A DNA stretch of 51,891 nucleotides, taken from contig CANJNI010000032.1 in NCBI GenBank assembly GCA_947475995.1, positions 1 through 51,891 of the forward strand. The letters run 5' to 3'. Position numbers and translations under genes: made by a program. Position 1 is the stretch's first letter. Every line of letters begins with the position of its first letter. The notes under the pieces were generated by a model. It saw only the letters and a program-made list of their open reading frames with translations. It was not told the DNA's origin and did not search any database. The DNA comes from Beijerinckiaceae bacterium (GTDB taxonomy: Bacteria > Pseudomonadota > Alphaproteobacteria > Rhizobiales > Beijerinckiaceae). Positions 1-9,227 of this stretch are shown here, piece by piece.

Positions 1-29
1 GAGTCGGGGGACCGCCGCCGCAACCGACC

Positions 30-143
30 ATGCCGGCCATCAGGCAAGCCATCCTCGGCTTCTTCGCACGGCCTCCTCCCAGGCGATGCCCCCACTGTGA
101 GAAACTCCTCGCCGACGCCGTCAGATCTAATCTGCCAAAGTAG
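30..143 (+). CDS. Possible small or 3'-partial ORF with a CPHC motif
   Basis: An open frame runs from an ATG at 30 to a TAG at 141-143 (37 residues). The frame stays open back to the window edge, so it could equally be the C-terminus of a gene that starts outside. The only notable feature is a Cys-Pro-His-Cys pair near residue 22, which resembles half of a zinc ribbon. No ribosome-binding site stands out before the ATG. I do not recognise a family. The stretch from 144 to 243 shows nothing I can name. Confidence 0.25.
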   Translation: MPAIRQAILGFFARPPPRRCPHCEKLLADAVRSNLPK

Positions 144-243
144 TGCTAGAATGGCGAATCTTTTCTTCGCATCAATTCATGAAACTCAGGAGCATTCGGA
201 AAACGCGATATCGGCGGGCTTCATCTAACGGTAAGTCTCCCTC

Positions 244-1284
244 TCACCTTCCCCTTCTCCCCACCGGAAACGCCACGCACGATCCGCGCACCGCAAGGGC
301 AACCGTGCCGCCGGTTTCCGGCAACACCTTGCCGGGAACCCGCACGGGCAGCGTCAGTCCGTCGATCTCCACGCTCGCCAGATAATGATCGCCGTTGAAG
401 ATCACCCGCGAGACTGTTCCGCGCGGGCCTGAGCCGTCTGCGGAAACCGTCAGTTGTTCGGGGCGGATCATGACCTGCGCGGGGCCGTTCTGGACGCCGT
501 CGCGCAGCACGGCCGCAATGGGCCCGAGCGGGGTCTGCGCCATCTCGCCCTCGATGATCGCATCCATGAAGATCACCGGACCCGTCAGGCGCGCAATGCG
601 CGGGTTCAGCGGGTCCTGATAGAGCGAAGCGGGGTCGTCGATCTGGGCGATGCGGCCATGCACCATGGCGGCGATGCGGTCGGCGCTGGCGAAGGCCTCG
701 AACGGATCATGCGTGACGAGGATCGCGGTTGCGCCCGCATTGCGCAGGGCGCTCGCCACATCGGCCGCCATATGGCGGCGCAGGTCGAGATCAAGCGCGT
801 TGAAGGGCTCGTCGAGCAGCACCACATTGGGGCGCGGCGCGAGGGCGCGGGCCAGCGCGGTGCGCTGCTGCTGGCCGCCGGACAATTGGTGCGGATAGCG
901 ATCCTCGAAGCCCGTAAGGCCCGTGATGCGCAGCACTTCCTCGATGCGCAGCCGGTCGCGGCGGCCATATTGCAGGCCGAAGGCGACGTTCTGGCCGACC
1001 GTCAGATGCGGAAACAAGGCCCCTTCCTGCGGCACATAGCCCACATGGCGCTTCTCGGTCGGCACGTATGCGCCGGGGCCCGCCACCTGCCGGTCGCCAA
1101 TGTGGATCGTGCCTTCATCGGGATCGGCGAAACCGGCGATCAGCCGCAGCAGAGTCGTCTTGCCGCTGCCGGACGAGCCGAGCAGGGCGACGATGGAGCC
1201 TTCCGACATTTCGAAGTCGATGCCGCGCAGGACCGGCGTCTCGCCATAGCGTTTGGTGACGCCCGAAACCCGCAGACCCACCAT
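244..1284 (-). CDS. fbpC: Iron(III) ABC transporter ATP-binding protein (FbpC-like)
   Basis: This is the ATPase of a ferric-iron importer and acts on the inner face of the membrane. The 346-residue protein has a Walker A motif GSSGSGKTT at residues 36-44, a signature LSGGQQQR near 134, a Walker B with LLDEPF near 157 and an H-loop VTHD near 190. A C-terminal region with RPEQL is typical of the TOBE domain of the FbpC/PotA group. The gene starts 2 nt after the permease stop, so it is the last gene of an SBP-permease-ATPase operon. The iron assignment rests mainly on the binding protein; sulfate, thiosulfate or 2-aminoethylphosphonate importers look similar. Confidence 0.85.
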   Translation of the reverse strand: MVGLRVSGVTKRYGETPVLRGIDFEMSEGSIVALLGSSGSGKTTLLRLIAGFADPDEGTIHIGDRQVAGPGAYVPTEKRHVGYVPQEGALFPHLTVGQNVAFGLQYGRRDRLRIEEVLRITGLTGFEDRYPHQLSGGQQQRTALARALAPRPNVVLLDEPFNALDLDLRRHMAADVASALRNAGATAILVTHDPFEAFASADRIAAMVHGRIAQIDDPASLYQDPLNPRIARLTGPVIFMDAIIEGEMAQTPLGPIAAVLRDGVQNGPAQVMIRPEQLTVSADGSGPRGTVSRVIFNGDHYLASVEIDGLTLPVRVPGKVLPETGGTVALAVRGSCVAFPVGRRGR

Positions 1285-1286
1285 GG

Positions 1287-2828
1287 TCAGCTGCGTCTCA
1301 ATGTGCGGAGCGTGAAGATATACACCGGCACTCCCGAAACGATCACCAGCACCGCCGCGAAGGGAGCGGCCGCCGCGAAGGCGCGGTCATTGGTGTAGGT
1401 CCAGAATTCTGTAGCGAGCGTTACCACACCTGAGGGCGCCAGCAACAGGGTAGCGGTCAATTCGCGCATGAGCTGCAGCACCACCATGGCGAGGCTCGCG
1501 CCTACGCCCGGCAGTAAATTGGGCAAGGTCACTTCCATGAAGGCCGTGAAAGGACCCTTGCCAAGCGTGCGGGCGACATCCTCAAGCTCGGGCGGCACAA
1601 GCTCGGCCGAAGCCCGGATCGCCGACTGGGCCAGCGGCAGGTAGAGCATCACATAGGCAATCACCACCAGCGCCGGGCTCTGGTAAAGTGGCGGCACATA
1701 GCGGATTGCAAAAAACACCAGCGCCAGAGCCACCACCAGTCCGGGCAGTCCGTGAATCACATACGGAAGCCGCTCTGCGGTCGTCACCAGCCAGCCGCGC
1801 AGTCGCATCGAGGCGAGCACGAGCGGAATCGCCAGTAGCGTCGTCACCAGGCCGCCCGAGAGCGAATAGCTCAGCGAGCCCGCGATTGCGGGCGCGAGTC
1901 GTTCCAGCCCCATGCCGACGGATGTGCCGGTGAACAGCCAGTAGATCAGCATCCAGAACGGCACCCCGATCGCCAGTACGCCGAACAGCCCGAAACCGGC
2001 GACCGCCGGAATGCGCATCCAGCCGAGCTTGATGATCTGCGCGTCACGGGCGGTTCCCTTGCCGCTGCGGGAGAAGCGGCGGCCGTGCCGCAGCCGCATT
2101 TCGCCGAGCGCCAGCGGTACCGTCATGGCCAGCAGGACGGAGGAGAACAAAGCCGCCGTCGCATTGTCGAACTGCATTTCATATTGCTGGAAGATCGCGG
2201 TCGTGAAGGTCTGCACCTGCAGGAAGGCGAGCGCGCCGAATTCGGCGAGCATGTGCGAGGACACCAGCAGCGCGCCGCCCAGCATGGCGGGCGCGGCTTG
2301 CGGCACAACGATGGTGAAAAACGTCGACCACGGCCCGCGCCCCAGCGAGCGCGCCACATCCTCGAAGCCCGGATCGAGCGTTCGGAGCGCCGCCGCGACC
2401 GGCAGGTAAACCAGCGGCACGCAGGCCAGCGTCAGGATCCCGATAGCGCCCCCCATGCCCTGAAACTGGGGGCCGAGCGAGGACCAGGCGTAGGAAGAAA
2501 CGAGCGCCGGCATGGCGAGCGGCGCGGAGGCCACGACGCGCCACAAGCCCGGCAGCGGGATGTCGCAGCGTTCCGTCAGCCAGGCAGCCGCAATGCCCAG
2601 AATGACAGTCAGAACCGTGACGCAGACCGCAAGCGTCAGCGTGTTGGACAGAAGCTCCAGGGTCATCGGGCGCGTCAGTTCCCTGACGACGCCGGCGAAG
2701 CCCGCCTCCCCGGAGCGCATCAGCGCATAGGCGACCGGCAGGGCAACGAGCAGCCCGGGTATTGCCGCAACGGCAAGAAGCGCGGGCGGGAAAGACCCGC
2801 GCCCGCCGATGCGCGCGAGTGCTGTCAC
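1287..2828 (-). CDS. fbpB: Iron(III) ABC transporter permease, two fused halves (FbpB-like)
   Basis: This is an integral membrane permease of 513 residues with about twelve hydrophobic segments. It contains two copies of the cytoplasmic loop that contacts the ATPase. These are near residues 158-180 (VARSLGRGPW) and 412-435 (VARTLGKGPF), so it is an internally duplicated permease, as in the FbpB/ThiP group, and needs no second permease gene. The start codon overlaps the stop of the binding-protein gene in an ATGA arrangement, which points to translational coupling. Family length and the paired loops fit well; the substrate is inferred from the binding protein. Confidence 0.88.
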   Translation of the reverse strand: MTALARIGGRGSFPPALLAVAAIPGLLVALPVAYALMRSGEAGFAGVVRELTRPMTLELLSNTLTLAVCVTVLTVILGIAAAWLTERCDIPLPGLWRVVASAPLAMPALVSSYAWSSLGPQFQGMGGAIGILTLACVPLVYLPVAAALRTLDPGFEDVARSLGRGPWSTFFTIVVPQAAPAMLGGALLVSSHMLAEFGALAFLQVQTFTTAIFQQYEMQFDNATAALFSSVLLAMTVPLALGEMRLRHGRRFSRSGKGTARDAQIIKLGWMRIPAVAGFGLFGVLAIGVPFWMLIYWLFTGTSVGMGLERLAPAIAGSLSYSLSGGLVTTLLAIPLVLASMRLRGWLVTTAERLPYVIHGLPGLVVALALVFFAIRYVPPLYQSPALVVIAYVMLYLPLAQSAIRASAELVPPELEDVARTLGKGPFTAFMEVTLPNLLPGVGASLAMVVLQLMRELTATLLLAPSGVVTLATEFWTYTNDRAFAAAAPFAAVLVIVSGVPVYIFTLRTLRRS

Positions 2829-3841
2829 AAAATCCCGGCTTCGCGCTGCAGCTCGTACGCGAGGGCCGCGCCGCCGACTTCATGGGCGGTGATCGCGACG
2901 CCGATCTCGTCGAGCGGTTTCAGATCGAAATGCGGCTTCACGCCCGGACGCACCGGATATTCCGCATAGGTCGCCAGCATGGCGTTCTGGCCCGCTTCGC
3001 TCACCGCAAAGGCAAGGAACTTCTGGGCGAGGTCGGCCTTCTGGGTGGTCTTCAGAATGCCGATCGGCGACACGTTCACAAGCGCGCCCGGATCGCCCTT
3101 CTGGAAGAAATGAATCGCCGACTTCATGTTCTTTTCGCCGCGTTCCTTGGCGAGCCCATACCAGTAGTAATTGTTCACCAGCGCCGTGGCGATCTCCCCG
3201 GCCTCGACCGCGTTCATGGCCGCGCCATTGCCGTTGTAGAGCTTGCCATTCTGCTTGAGGGCCTTCAGCCACGCAAGAGCGCCGTCGCGCCCCTTCAGCT
3301 TCACGATCGCCATGATCTGCTCCTGGAAGCCGTCGCGGATGACGTACCCCACCTTGTCCTTCCAGGCAGGGGTCGCCATGTCGACAATCGACGCGGGCAG
3401 GTCGGCTGGCTTCACCATCGTCTTGTTGTAGACGGCGACGCGCACACGCATCGTGGCCCCCACCCATGTCTTGTTGGGCGAAGCGTATTGCGCCGGGATC
3501 TGCGAGACGGTCGAAGCGTCAGCGGGCAGCAGCAGCCCCTTCTCGTCAAGCGCCACAAGCGGCGGGCTCTGCTCGGAATAGAACACGTCGGCGGGCGACC
3601 GCGCGCCTTCCTCGATGATCTGGTTGGCGAGCTGCGAGCTCTCACCCTGCCGCATGGTGACATTGATGCCGGTCGCCTTGGTGAAGGCGTTCACGAGCGC
3701 CTCGGTGGTGACGCGATGCTGGCCGTTGTAGAGGGTCAGCGAACCGGCCTGCGCACGCGCAGAAAGACCGGAGGCGGCGAGAGCGCCGGCGGCGAGGCCG
3801 CCTGCGACGAAGTTGCGGCGAGTGATAAGGGACGAGGACAT
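2825..3841 (-). CDS. fbpA: Fe(3+) ABC transporter substrate-binding protein (FbpA-like)
   Basis: This is the periplasmic ferric-iron binding protein, 338 residues. The N-terminus reads like a twin-arginine signal: ITRRNFVAGG is followed by an Ala/Gly-rich hydrophobic stretch and a likely cut after an Ala-x-Ala site near residue 30. The motif SLTLYNGQH near residue 33 opens the mature domain as in FbpA/AfuA proteins. A Tyr-Tyr pair near 223-224 (NNYYWYGLA) corresponds to the iron-coordinating tyrosines of that family. It is the first gene of the operon with fbpB and fbpC. No TonB-dependent receptor lies nearby. Confidence 0.87.
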   Translation of the reverse strand: MSSSLITRRNFVAGGLAAGALAASGLSARAQAGSLTLYNGQHRVTTEALVNAFTKATGINVTMRQGESSQLANQIIEEGARSPADVFYSEQSPPLVALDEKGLLLPADASTVSQIPAQYASPNKTWVGATMRVRVAVYNKTMVKPADLPASIVDMATPAWKDKVGYVIRDGFQEQIMAIVKLKGRDGALAWLKALKQNGKLYNGNGAAMNAVEAGEIATALVNNYYWYGLAKERGEKNMKSAIHFFQKGDPGALVNVSPIGILKTTQKADLAQKFLAFAVSEAGQNAMLATYAEYPVRPGVKPHFDLKPLDEIGVAITAHEVGGAALAYELQREAGIL

Positions 3842-3988
3842 TTGGAAAGCCTCCAGATTGAAGCCGTTGTTGACGCGACAGATGCGCCGAAGGTTTCGGG
3901 CGCGTCAAGCGATCATGCGCCGCGTCAAAAAAGCTTCTTTCCAGAACTCCCGTGAAAACGGGCCTCTTTTGAAAAAGCCCGCCTGAAG

Positions 3989-4005
3989 ATTATAAATGTT
4001 CTAAG
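3989..4005 (-). promoter_or_regulatory. Candidate Irr-type iron control element overlapping the fbpA -10 box
   Basis: Read on the minus strand, the 17 bases are CTTAGAACATTTATAAT. The iron control element bound by Irr in Hyphomicrobiales is TTTAGAA-N3-TTCTAAA; 11 of its 14 fixed positions match by eye. The last six bases, TATAAT, would also be a perfect -10 hexamer for fbpA, which starts about 150 bases downstream. I see no good -35 box. Iron control of an iron importer is expected, but the site is an inference from the match alone. Confidence 0.45.
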
Positions 4006-4053
4006 GCGTTCACCGCCGCAAGCGCGCGCAATCGTTAATGATTTCGCGCGTCT

Positions 4054-4845
4054 TCAGTCGAGGCCGTAATCGTGATCGGGGTGATTGGACGACCCGGATT
4101 TCCAGTAACCGCGGGTGTGAACGCGCGAACGGTCGATATCCGGATAAGCGAAAACATGATCGCGGATGCGTCGCATCGCGCCGGATTCGCAGGCGATCCA
4201 CCAGCACGTTCCGGCGGGCTGCGGACCAAGGTCGCGCACGGCTTTTTCGAGCAGCGCGCAAGGGACCGCATTGGCCGGATTGCGGTGGAGCCATTGCGTC
4301 TGGCAGGGGACCGCCGGACTGAGCGGATGTTCTTCCAGCTTGTCGGTGACCTCGCAGATCACCGTCACGGACGCGCCCGCCGGCAGGGATTCAAGCACCA
4401 TCCCGGCCGCCGGCATCGCTGAATCATCGGCCACGATCACGAAGCTGTCCGCATCAGCCGGAGCCGTATAGCCGCCGCCCGGCCCGCCGATCGTCATCAG
4501 GTCGCCGATGCGCGCATTCGTCGCCCAGTTCGAAGCCAGCCCCTCGCCATGCAGGACGAATTCGACCTCCAAGAGACCACGGGCCGCATCGTAGCGGCGC
4601 GGCGTATAGGTACGGGATGGCGGGCGTGCGGCTTCCGGGTCGGCAGACGGCCACACCATGCCGTCGGGCGGGAAGAACAGCTTGATATGGCCTGCCGGTT
4701 TGGGTGGGCCAAACGCCAGAAGTTCGGGTCCGCCGAAAGTGATCCGCATCAGGCCGGGCGTGACGCGCTCGATCCTTTCGACCCGGGCGCTTTTGGGCGG
4801 CGGGCGCTTCTTGCGGGGCTTCTGGGGTGCGGCGGCTGCGTCCAA
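4054..4845 (-). CDS. Siderophore-interacting FAD-binding protein (ViuB/SIP family)
   Basis: This is a predicted cytoplasmic ferric-siderophore reductase, 263 residues. Near residues 75-80 it carries RTYTPRRYD, the Arg-x-Tyr-Thr motif that binds FAD in this family. The N-terminal half forms the FAD-binding barrel, and the C-terminal half (from about residue 135, IVADDSAMPA onward) the SIP domain. Its position upstream of the iron importer, on the same strand, suggests a shared role in iron release. About 200 bases separate the two, so they probably have separate promoters. The first 20 residues are Lys/Pro-rich, and a slightly later start cannot be excluded. Confidence 0.87.
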   Translation of the reverse strand: MDAAAAPQKPRKKRPPPKSARVERIERVTPGLMRITFGGPELLAFGPPKPAGHIKLFFPPDGMVWPSADPEAARPPSRTYTPRRYDAARGLLEVEFVLHGEGLASNWATNARIGDLMTIGGPGGGYTAPADADSFVIVADDSAMPAAGMVLESLPAGASVTVICEVTDKLEEHPLSPAVPCQTQWLHRNPANAVPCALLEKAVRDLGPQPAGTCWWIACESGAMRRIRDHVFAYPDIDRSRVHTRGYWKSGSSNHPDHDYGLD

Positions 4846-4903
4846 TGCGGGATCCTCTGTGGCCCCCTTTGTGCGGCATTTTGTCCGCCGTCACAATGGC
4901 CGT

Positions 4904-5935
4904 TCAGGCGAACATCTTCTCGGGTTCGACCGGGGACGTCAGTCCCCATTCCTTCGCCAGAAGCTCGTAGGAGCGACGGCGCGCGCCATGGTCGAAGACC
5001 GGCGTGGTGATCATCAGTTCATCTGCCTTGGTGGCGTCCGCGATGGCCCGCAGGCTCCTGCCGACGCTTTGCGGGCTGCCGACGAAAAGGCGCTTGCGAT
5101 GCTCGTACAATCGGGCGCGTTCGTCGGGCGAATACGGAAAGGCGAGCGCCTCCTCGGGGCTCGGATAAGGCAGCAATTCGTTGCGGCGTCGGCGCAGCCA
5201 GTTGAGATCCCAGCTCGACGCGAGACGATCGGCTTCCTCGTCGGTGTCGGCCACAATGGCCGCGACGGTCAGGATCGCATAGGGGGTTTCCCGCCAGCCC
5301 TGCGTGAAGCGCTGCCGGTAGGACAACATGGCGGCAATGCCGTCGAAATCCGAAAAATGATGCGCGAACGCATAGCCGGCGCCCACCATGCCGGCGAGTT
5401 CGGAACTGTAGTTGCTCGATCCCAGAAGCCAGATCGGCGGCAGCGGCGCATCCGACGGCATGGCGAAGACATTGTTGAACGGATGGTTCTCGGGAAAGTC
5501 GCGCGACTCCCACGAGATCAGTTCCTGCAGGCGTTCCAGGAAATCGTCGCCCTTGCGCTCTTCGAGCCTGCGCCGCAGCGCGTACGCGGTGACCTGATCG
5601 GTCCCGGGGGCGCGGCCGAGGCCGAGATCGATCCGGTCCGGGAACAGGGCGGCGAGCATCTTGAAACGTTCGGCGACCATCAGGGGCGCGTGATTGGTGA
5701 GCATAATGCCGCCCGCCCCGACCCGGATGTTCCGCGTCACCGCCGCGATCTGCCCGATCATGATTTCGGGTGCGCTCGAGGCCACGGACGGCAGGCTGTG
5801 ATGTTCGGCCAGCCAGTAGCGCGAATAGCCCAGCTCGTCGACGCGCCGGGCCAGATCGATCGAATTGGCCAGCGCCATGCGGGGCGGCGTGCCGGTCGTG
5901 ACGAAGGAGAGGTCGAGAACTGAAAGCGGGATCAT
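4904..5935 (-). CDS. LLM-class flavin-dependent oxidoreductase (luciferase-like, MsnO8/YhbW type)
   Basis: This is a 343-residue protein of the bacterial luciferase-like fold. The N-terminal motif LSVLDLSFV, the early [10 protein letters not shown] near residue 40 and [13 protein letters not shown] near 80 are the hallmarks of the MsnO8/YhbW subfamily of FMNH2-dependent monooxygenases. The substrate is unknown. The gene ends about 60 bases before the siderophore-interacting gene and begins six bases after the carbonic anhydrase stop, so carbonic anhydrase and this gene look co-transcribed. Subfamily placement is by motif recognition only. Confidence 0.85.
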   Translation of the reverse strand: MIPLSVLDLSFVTTGTPPRMALANSIDLARRVDELGYSRYWLAEHHSLPSVASSAPEIMIGQIAAVTRNIRVGAGGIMLTNHAPLMVAERFKMLAALFPDRIDLGLGRAPGTDQVTAYALRRRLEERKGDDFLERLQELISWESRDFPENHPFNNVFAMPSDAPLPPIWLLGSSNYSSELAGMVGAGYAFAHHFSDFDGIAAMLSYRQRFTQGWRETPYAILTVAAIVADTDEEADRLASSWDLNWLRRRRNELLPYPSPEEALAFPYSPDERARLYEHRKRLFVGSPQSVGRSLRAIADATKADELMITTPVFDHGARRRSYELLAKEWGLTSPVEPEKMFA

Positions 5936-5941
5936 GGGGCC

Positions 5942-6646
5942 TCAGAAACGCGGCTGCCTGAACGCCTCTGCATGCATTTCGTCTGCCACCTGCACGAACT
6001 CGCCGTTCTTTTCGTCCAGCGCCAGAAGCTTGCCGGTGGCGACGCCGAAATAGGCGCCGTGCAGGAACAGGCGGCCCCGCGACTCCAGCGTCTTCACACA
6101 CGGAAATGTCCGCAAGTTGGCGAGACTTTGGCGGATCGATTCAAGCGCCAGCCGCTCGGTATAGTCCGCGATCGGTTCCGTCGGCGCCCCGATGCGTTGT
6201 GCGGCAGGCGCGATGAGCGTCATCCACTTGCCGATGAAGTCGCCGGGGGAAAGCGGTCGCTGGTAGGGATCGGCTTCGCCTTCCGCATAGGCGCGCACGC
6301 CGCCGCATTGGGCATGGCCCATCACCACCACATGCTCCACCCGCAGCCCCATGACGGCGAATTCCAGCGCGGCCGAGGTGCCGTGCAGGTCGTCGTTGGG
6401 CTGATAGGGGGGAACGAGGTTCGCCACATTGCGGACGACGAAGATCTCGCCCGGACCTGCGTCGAAGATCACTTCGGGCGAGACGCGGGAGTCGCAGCAG
6501 CCCACCAGCATGATGCTGGGCTTCTGCCCCCGTTCGGAAAGGTCGCGAAAGCGATCGCGTTCCTGACCGAAACGTCCGGACAGGAAGGACCCGTAACCCG
6601 TGATCAGCCGCTCGGGCAGGATGGGTGCGGGCGTCTCGGATGTCAC
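5942..6646 (-). CDS. Beta-class carbonic anhydrase
   Basis: It interconverts CO2 and bicarbonate and is probably cytoplasmic. With the start I chose the protein has 234 residues and the zinc site is clear: Cys50 and Asp52 in the GCCDSR motif, then His111 and Cys114 in HAQCGG. I chose a GTG at 6646 because AGGAG lies seven bases before it. An in-frame ATG at 6667 has no such site, and frames extending further upstream would run into the divergent lyase gene. The pattern matches the plant-like clade of beta carbonic anhydrases. The neighbouring oxidoreductase follows with a six-base gap. Confidence 0.9.
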   Translation of the reverse strand: MTSETPAPILPERLITGYGSFLSGRFGQERDRFRDLSERGQKPSIMLVGCCDSRVSPEVIFDAGPGEIFVVRNVANLVPPYQPNDDLHGTSAALEFAVMGLRVEHVVVMGHAQCGGVRAYAEGEADPYQRPLSPGDFIGKWMTLIAPAAQRIGAPTEPIADYTERLALESIRQSLANLRTFPCVKTLESRGRLFLHGAYFGVATGKLLALDEKNGEFVQVADEMHAEAFRQPRF

Positions 6647-6772
6647 AGACTCACTCCTGTCATGCATATCGGCGCGGACGCGCCGCGCCATCCTATGGGA
6701 CGATAGCCTTTTCGGGTAACGGGGATTATTGTGCGGCGCAACCAGACCCGTTCCGTCCTTCCGGAGAAATTC

Positions 6773-7654
6773 ATGGCCCTGAGACCACGCCGCAGCGTCC
6801 TTTACATGCCCGGGTCCAACGCCCGCGCTCTGGACAAGGCCAGGACCCTGCCGGCGGACGCGCTCATTCTTGATCTGGAAGACGCCGTGGCGCCAGACCA
6901 GAAAGACGTCGCGCGCGGTCAGATCGCCGCCGCCCTCAAGGCGGGCGGCTACGGGACGCGGGAGCTGATCGTGCGGATCAACGGGCTGATCGGCCCCTGG
7001 GGCAAGGACGATCTGGCGGCGCTGGCCGGCACCAGACCCGATGCGATCCTGATTCCCAAGGTCTCCTCGCCGGGCGACATCATGATGGCCGCCAAGGCGA
7101 TCCGGGACGCCGGCCTGCCGGAAGAAACCCGCCTGTGGGCCATGATGGAAACTCCGCAAGCGATCCTGAACGCCGATACGATCGTCCGCACCTCGGTCGA
7201 TCCGGCTTCGCGGCTGGCGGTTCTGGTGATGGGCACCAACGACCTCGCCCGCGAGACGCGCGCCCGGCAGACGCCCGGCAGGGCGCCCATGCTGCCCTGG
7301 CTCTCGACCTGCGTGCTGGCGGCGCGATCCTACGGGGTCGACCTGATCGACGGCGTCTATGGCGACATCAACGATCTCGACGGGCTAAGGGCCGAATGCG
7401 AGCAGGGCCGCGACATGGGGATGGACGGCAAGACCCTCATTCATCCGGGCCAGGTGGCGATCTGCAACGAGGTCTTTTCGCCGAGCGAGGCCGAGATCGC
7501 CTCCTCGAAAAAGGTCATCGCGGCGTTTGACCTGCCGGAGAATGCCGGAAAGGGCGCTATTTCTCTCGACGGGCGCATGGTGGAGCGATTGCACGCCGAA
7601 ATCGCGACGCGCATTCTCGCCCTGTCCGACGCCATTGCAAGGATGGGCGTATAA
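6773..7654 (+). CDS. HpcH/HpaI aldolase / citrate lyase beta-like family protein (CoA ester lyase)
   Basis: This 293-residue protein is of the CitE/malyl-CoA lyase family. It opens with RRSVLYMPGSN (phosphate or CoA contact region), followed by LILDLEDAVAP near residue 35. It ends with GMDGKTLIHPGQ, the conserved loop near the C-terminus of CitE-like lyases. A GGAG lies six bases before the ATG at 6773, which fixes the start over an upstream GTG at 6731. The family cleaves malyl-CoA, citramalyl-CoA, methylmalyl-CoA and related esters; the substrate here cannot be read from sequence. It is divergent from the carbonic anhydrase. Confidence 0.85.
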   Translation: MALRPRRSVLYMPGSNARALDKARTLPADALILDLEDAVAPDQKDVARGQIAAALKAGGYGTRELIVRINGLIGPWGKDDLAALAGTRPDAILIPKVSSPGDIMMAAKAIRDAGLPEETRLWAMMETPQAILNADTIVRTSVDPASRLAVLVMGTNDLARETRARQTPGRAPMLPWLSTCVLAARSYGVDLIDGVYGDINDLDGLRAECEQGRDMGMDGKTLIHPGQVAICNEVFSPSEAEIASSKKVIAAFDLPENAGKGAISLDGRMVERLHAEIATRILALSDAIARMGV

Positions 7655-7777
7655 ATCGCCCCTACGGCACAGATTGGCCGTAGTTGAAAATTAAGGCGAA
7701 GGCCGCACTAACCTTGCGGCCGCACAAAGCGTTTCAAGACAGTTCGCGCCACTTTGCGCGGAATACAGCGAGCAGGC

Positions 7778-9208
7778 ATGACCAGACGGGACAAATCTAC
7801 GCCGACGGATGCGGGTTCGTCGGACGCCACCCCCAACCGTGACCGAAAGCGGGAACCAGTGGTGATCGACGCCATGGCGGTCGACGCGAAGGATATTTCG
7901 GCCGAGGGACCCGAGCCCGTCAGGGAGGAAATCAACGCCGGGGAGGCGCAGACCCAGCCCACGGCCGCAGAGGAAGCCGTCACGGCGGCCGATCAACTGG
8001 CCACCGAATCCGTGCCCGAACCGGTTGAGACAGCCGCCACGCGCCGTGAAGAGCCGAAGCGTTCTGCCGGCCTGCCCCTGCTGTCGGGGCTGGTCCTCGG
8101 CGCGGTTCTGGCGGTGGGCGGATCGGCCGGCTGGCAATGGTACAGCGGCGCGGACGACAGCGGGGCCGTCACAGCCCTTTCGGGTCGGGCGCAGACGCTG
8201 GAGGAAAAGCTCGCGGCGCTCGACAGGCGCACCGCCAATCTGGCCGATCCGGCCGCGCTTGCAGCGCTGGATACGCGCCTCAAGGCCCTGGAACAAAGGC
8301 CGGTCCCGGCCGCCGCAGCCGCCCAGCCCGCCAATGCGGGCGCAGGAGCCGAGGCGCTTGCGGCGCTCGAACGCAGGATCGCGGCGGCTGAAACCGCGGC
8401 GAAGAACGCCCAGACGGCTGCCGATGCGGCCCGCACTGCCGCCGCGCAACGGCCGGCTCCGGCAAATGGGGCGCAGCCCGCCCCTGCGGCTCCGCCGACT
8501 CCGCCGCCGCCGCCGGTGGATCTGTCGCCCGTGCAGGACAGCGTCGCGAAGCTCGACGCCCGCATTGCGGCGCTCGAAAAGGGACTGACCGCCACGCGCG
8601 ACAATCTCGCCAGCGTGGAGAAGACCGTTGCGGCCCCGAAGGTCGAGGCGCGAGCCACCGAAACGCGCGTGGAGCCGACGCTTTCCACAGCCGGAGTCGC
8701 GGCGCTTGGCGTCGTGGCGCAATCGCTGGTTCGGGCGCTTGATCGCGGCGCGCCCTTTGCGATGGAGCTGACCGCGCTGAAGTCGCTCGGCGTCGAAGGC
8801 GCGATGCTCGCGCCGCTCGAACCCGTCGCCGCAAAGGGCGTACAGACGCCCGCGAGCCTCGCGGCCTCCTTCGCCCCGCTGGTTCCGCAGATCGCCGCCA
8901 CCGACCGCGATCCGCGGGAAGACGGCATGCTCGACCGGCTGACGCGCAGCGCAACGTCGCTGGTGAAGATCCGCCCTGTCGATGAAACGGCGGGCGATAG
9001 TGCAACGGCGATCGCCTCGCGCATCGAGGCGGCGCTGAAGCGCGGCGATCTTGCAGCCGCATCTTCTGCGTGGGCGAGCCTGCCGGAAGCCGCGAAAAAA
9101 GTTTCGGCCGCATGGGCCGCTTCGCTCGATCAGCGCGTGAAGGCCGAGAAGGCCGCATTCGCCATTCAGGCGGATGCGATCTCGCGTCTCGCCCAATCGA
9201 AGAACTGA
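7778..9208 (+). CDS. mic60: Mic60/mitofilin-like inner-membrane protein
   Basis: This is an alphaproteobacterial relative of the mitochondrial cristae-junction protein Mic60 (COG4223 group), 476 residues. It has a polar N-terminal cytoplasmic part, one membrane segment near residues 98-120, and a long Ala/Arg/Glu-rich stretch at about 130-300 with heptad-like spacing, interrupted by a Pro-rich linker (APPTPPPPP). A helical C-terminal domain from about residue 310 includes the segment STAGVAALGVVAQSLVRAL. Published work places mic60 beside hemY in Alphaproteobacteria, and hemY follows here after 19 bases. The expected upstream hemC and hemD genes are absent. I took the ATG at 7778 over a TTG at 7754. 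Confidence 0.8.
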   Translation: MTRRDKSTPTDAGSSDATPNRDRKREPVVIDAMAVDAKDISAEGPEPVREEINAGEAQTQPTAAEEAVTAADQLATESVPEPVETAATRREEPKRSAGLPLLSGLVLGAVLAVGGSAGWQWYSGADDSGAVTALSGRAQTLEEKLAALDRRTANLADPAALAALDTRLKALEQRPVPAAAAAQPANAGAGAEALAALERRIAAAETAAKNAQTAADAARTAAAQRPAPANGAQPAPAAPPTPPPPPVDLSPVQDSVAKLDARIAALEKGLTATRDNLASVEKTVAAPKVEARATETRVEPTLSTAGVAALGVVAQSLVRALDRGAPFAMELTALKSLGVEGAMLAPLEPVAAKGVQTPASLAASFAPLVPQIAATDRDPREDGMLDRLTRSATSLVKIRPVDETAGDSATAIASRIEAALKRGDLAAASSAWASLPEAAKKVSAAWAASLDQRVKAEKAAFAIQADAISRLAQSKN

Positions 9209-9227
9209 CCCGCCAGCCGGTGAAAAA

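Noticed and set aside
3961..3983. Rho-independent terminator of the siderophore-interacting gene
   Set aside because: The GGGC...GCCC stem has mismatches and no clear T-run on the minus strand after it; too weak to call.
6647..7159. N-terminal extension of the carbonic anhydrase to 405 residues
   Set aside because: It would cover the divergent lyase gene; an AGGAG and GTG at 6646 give a family-length protein.
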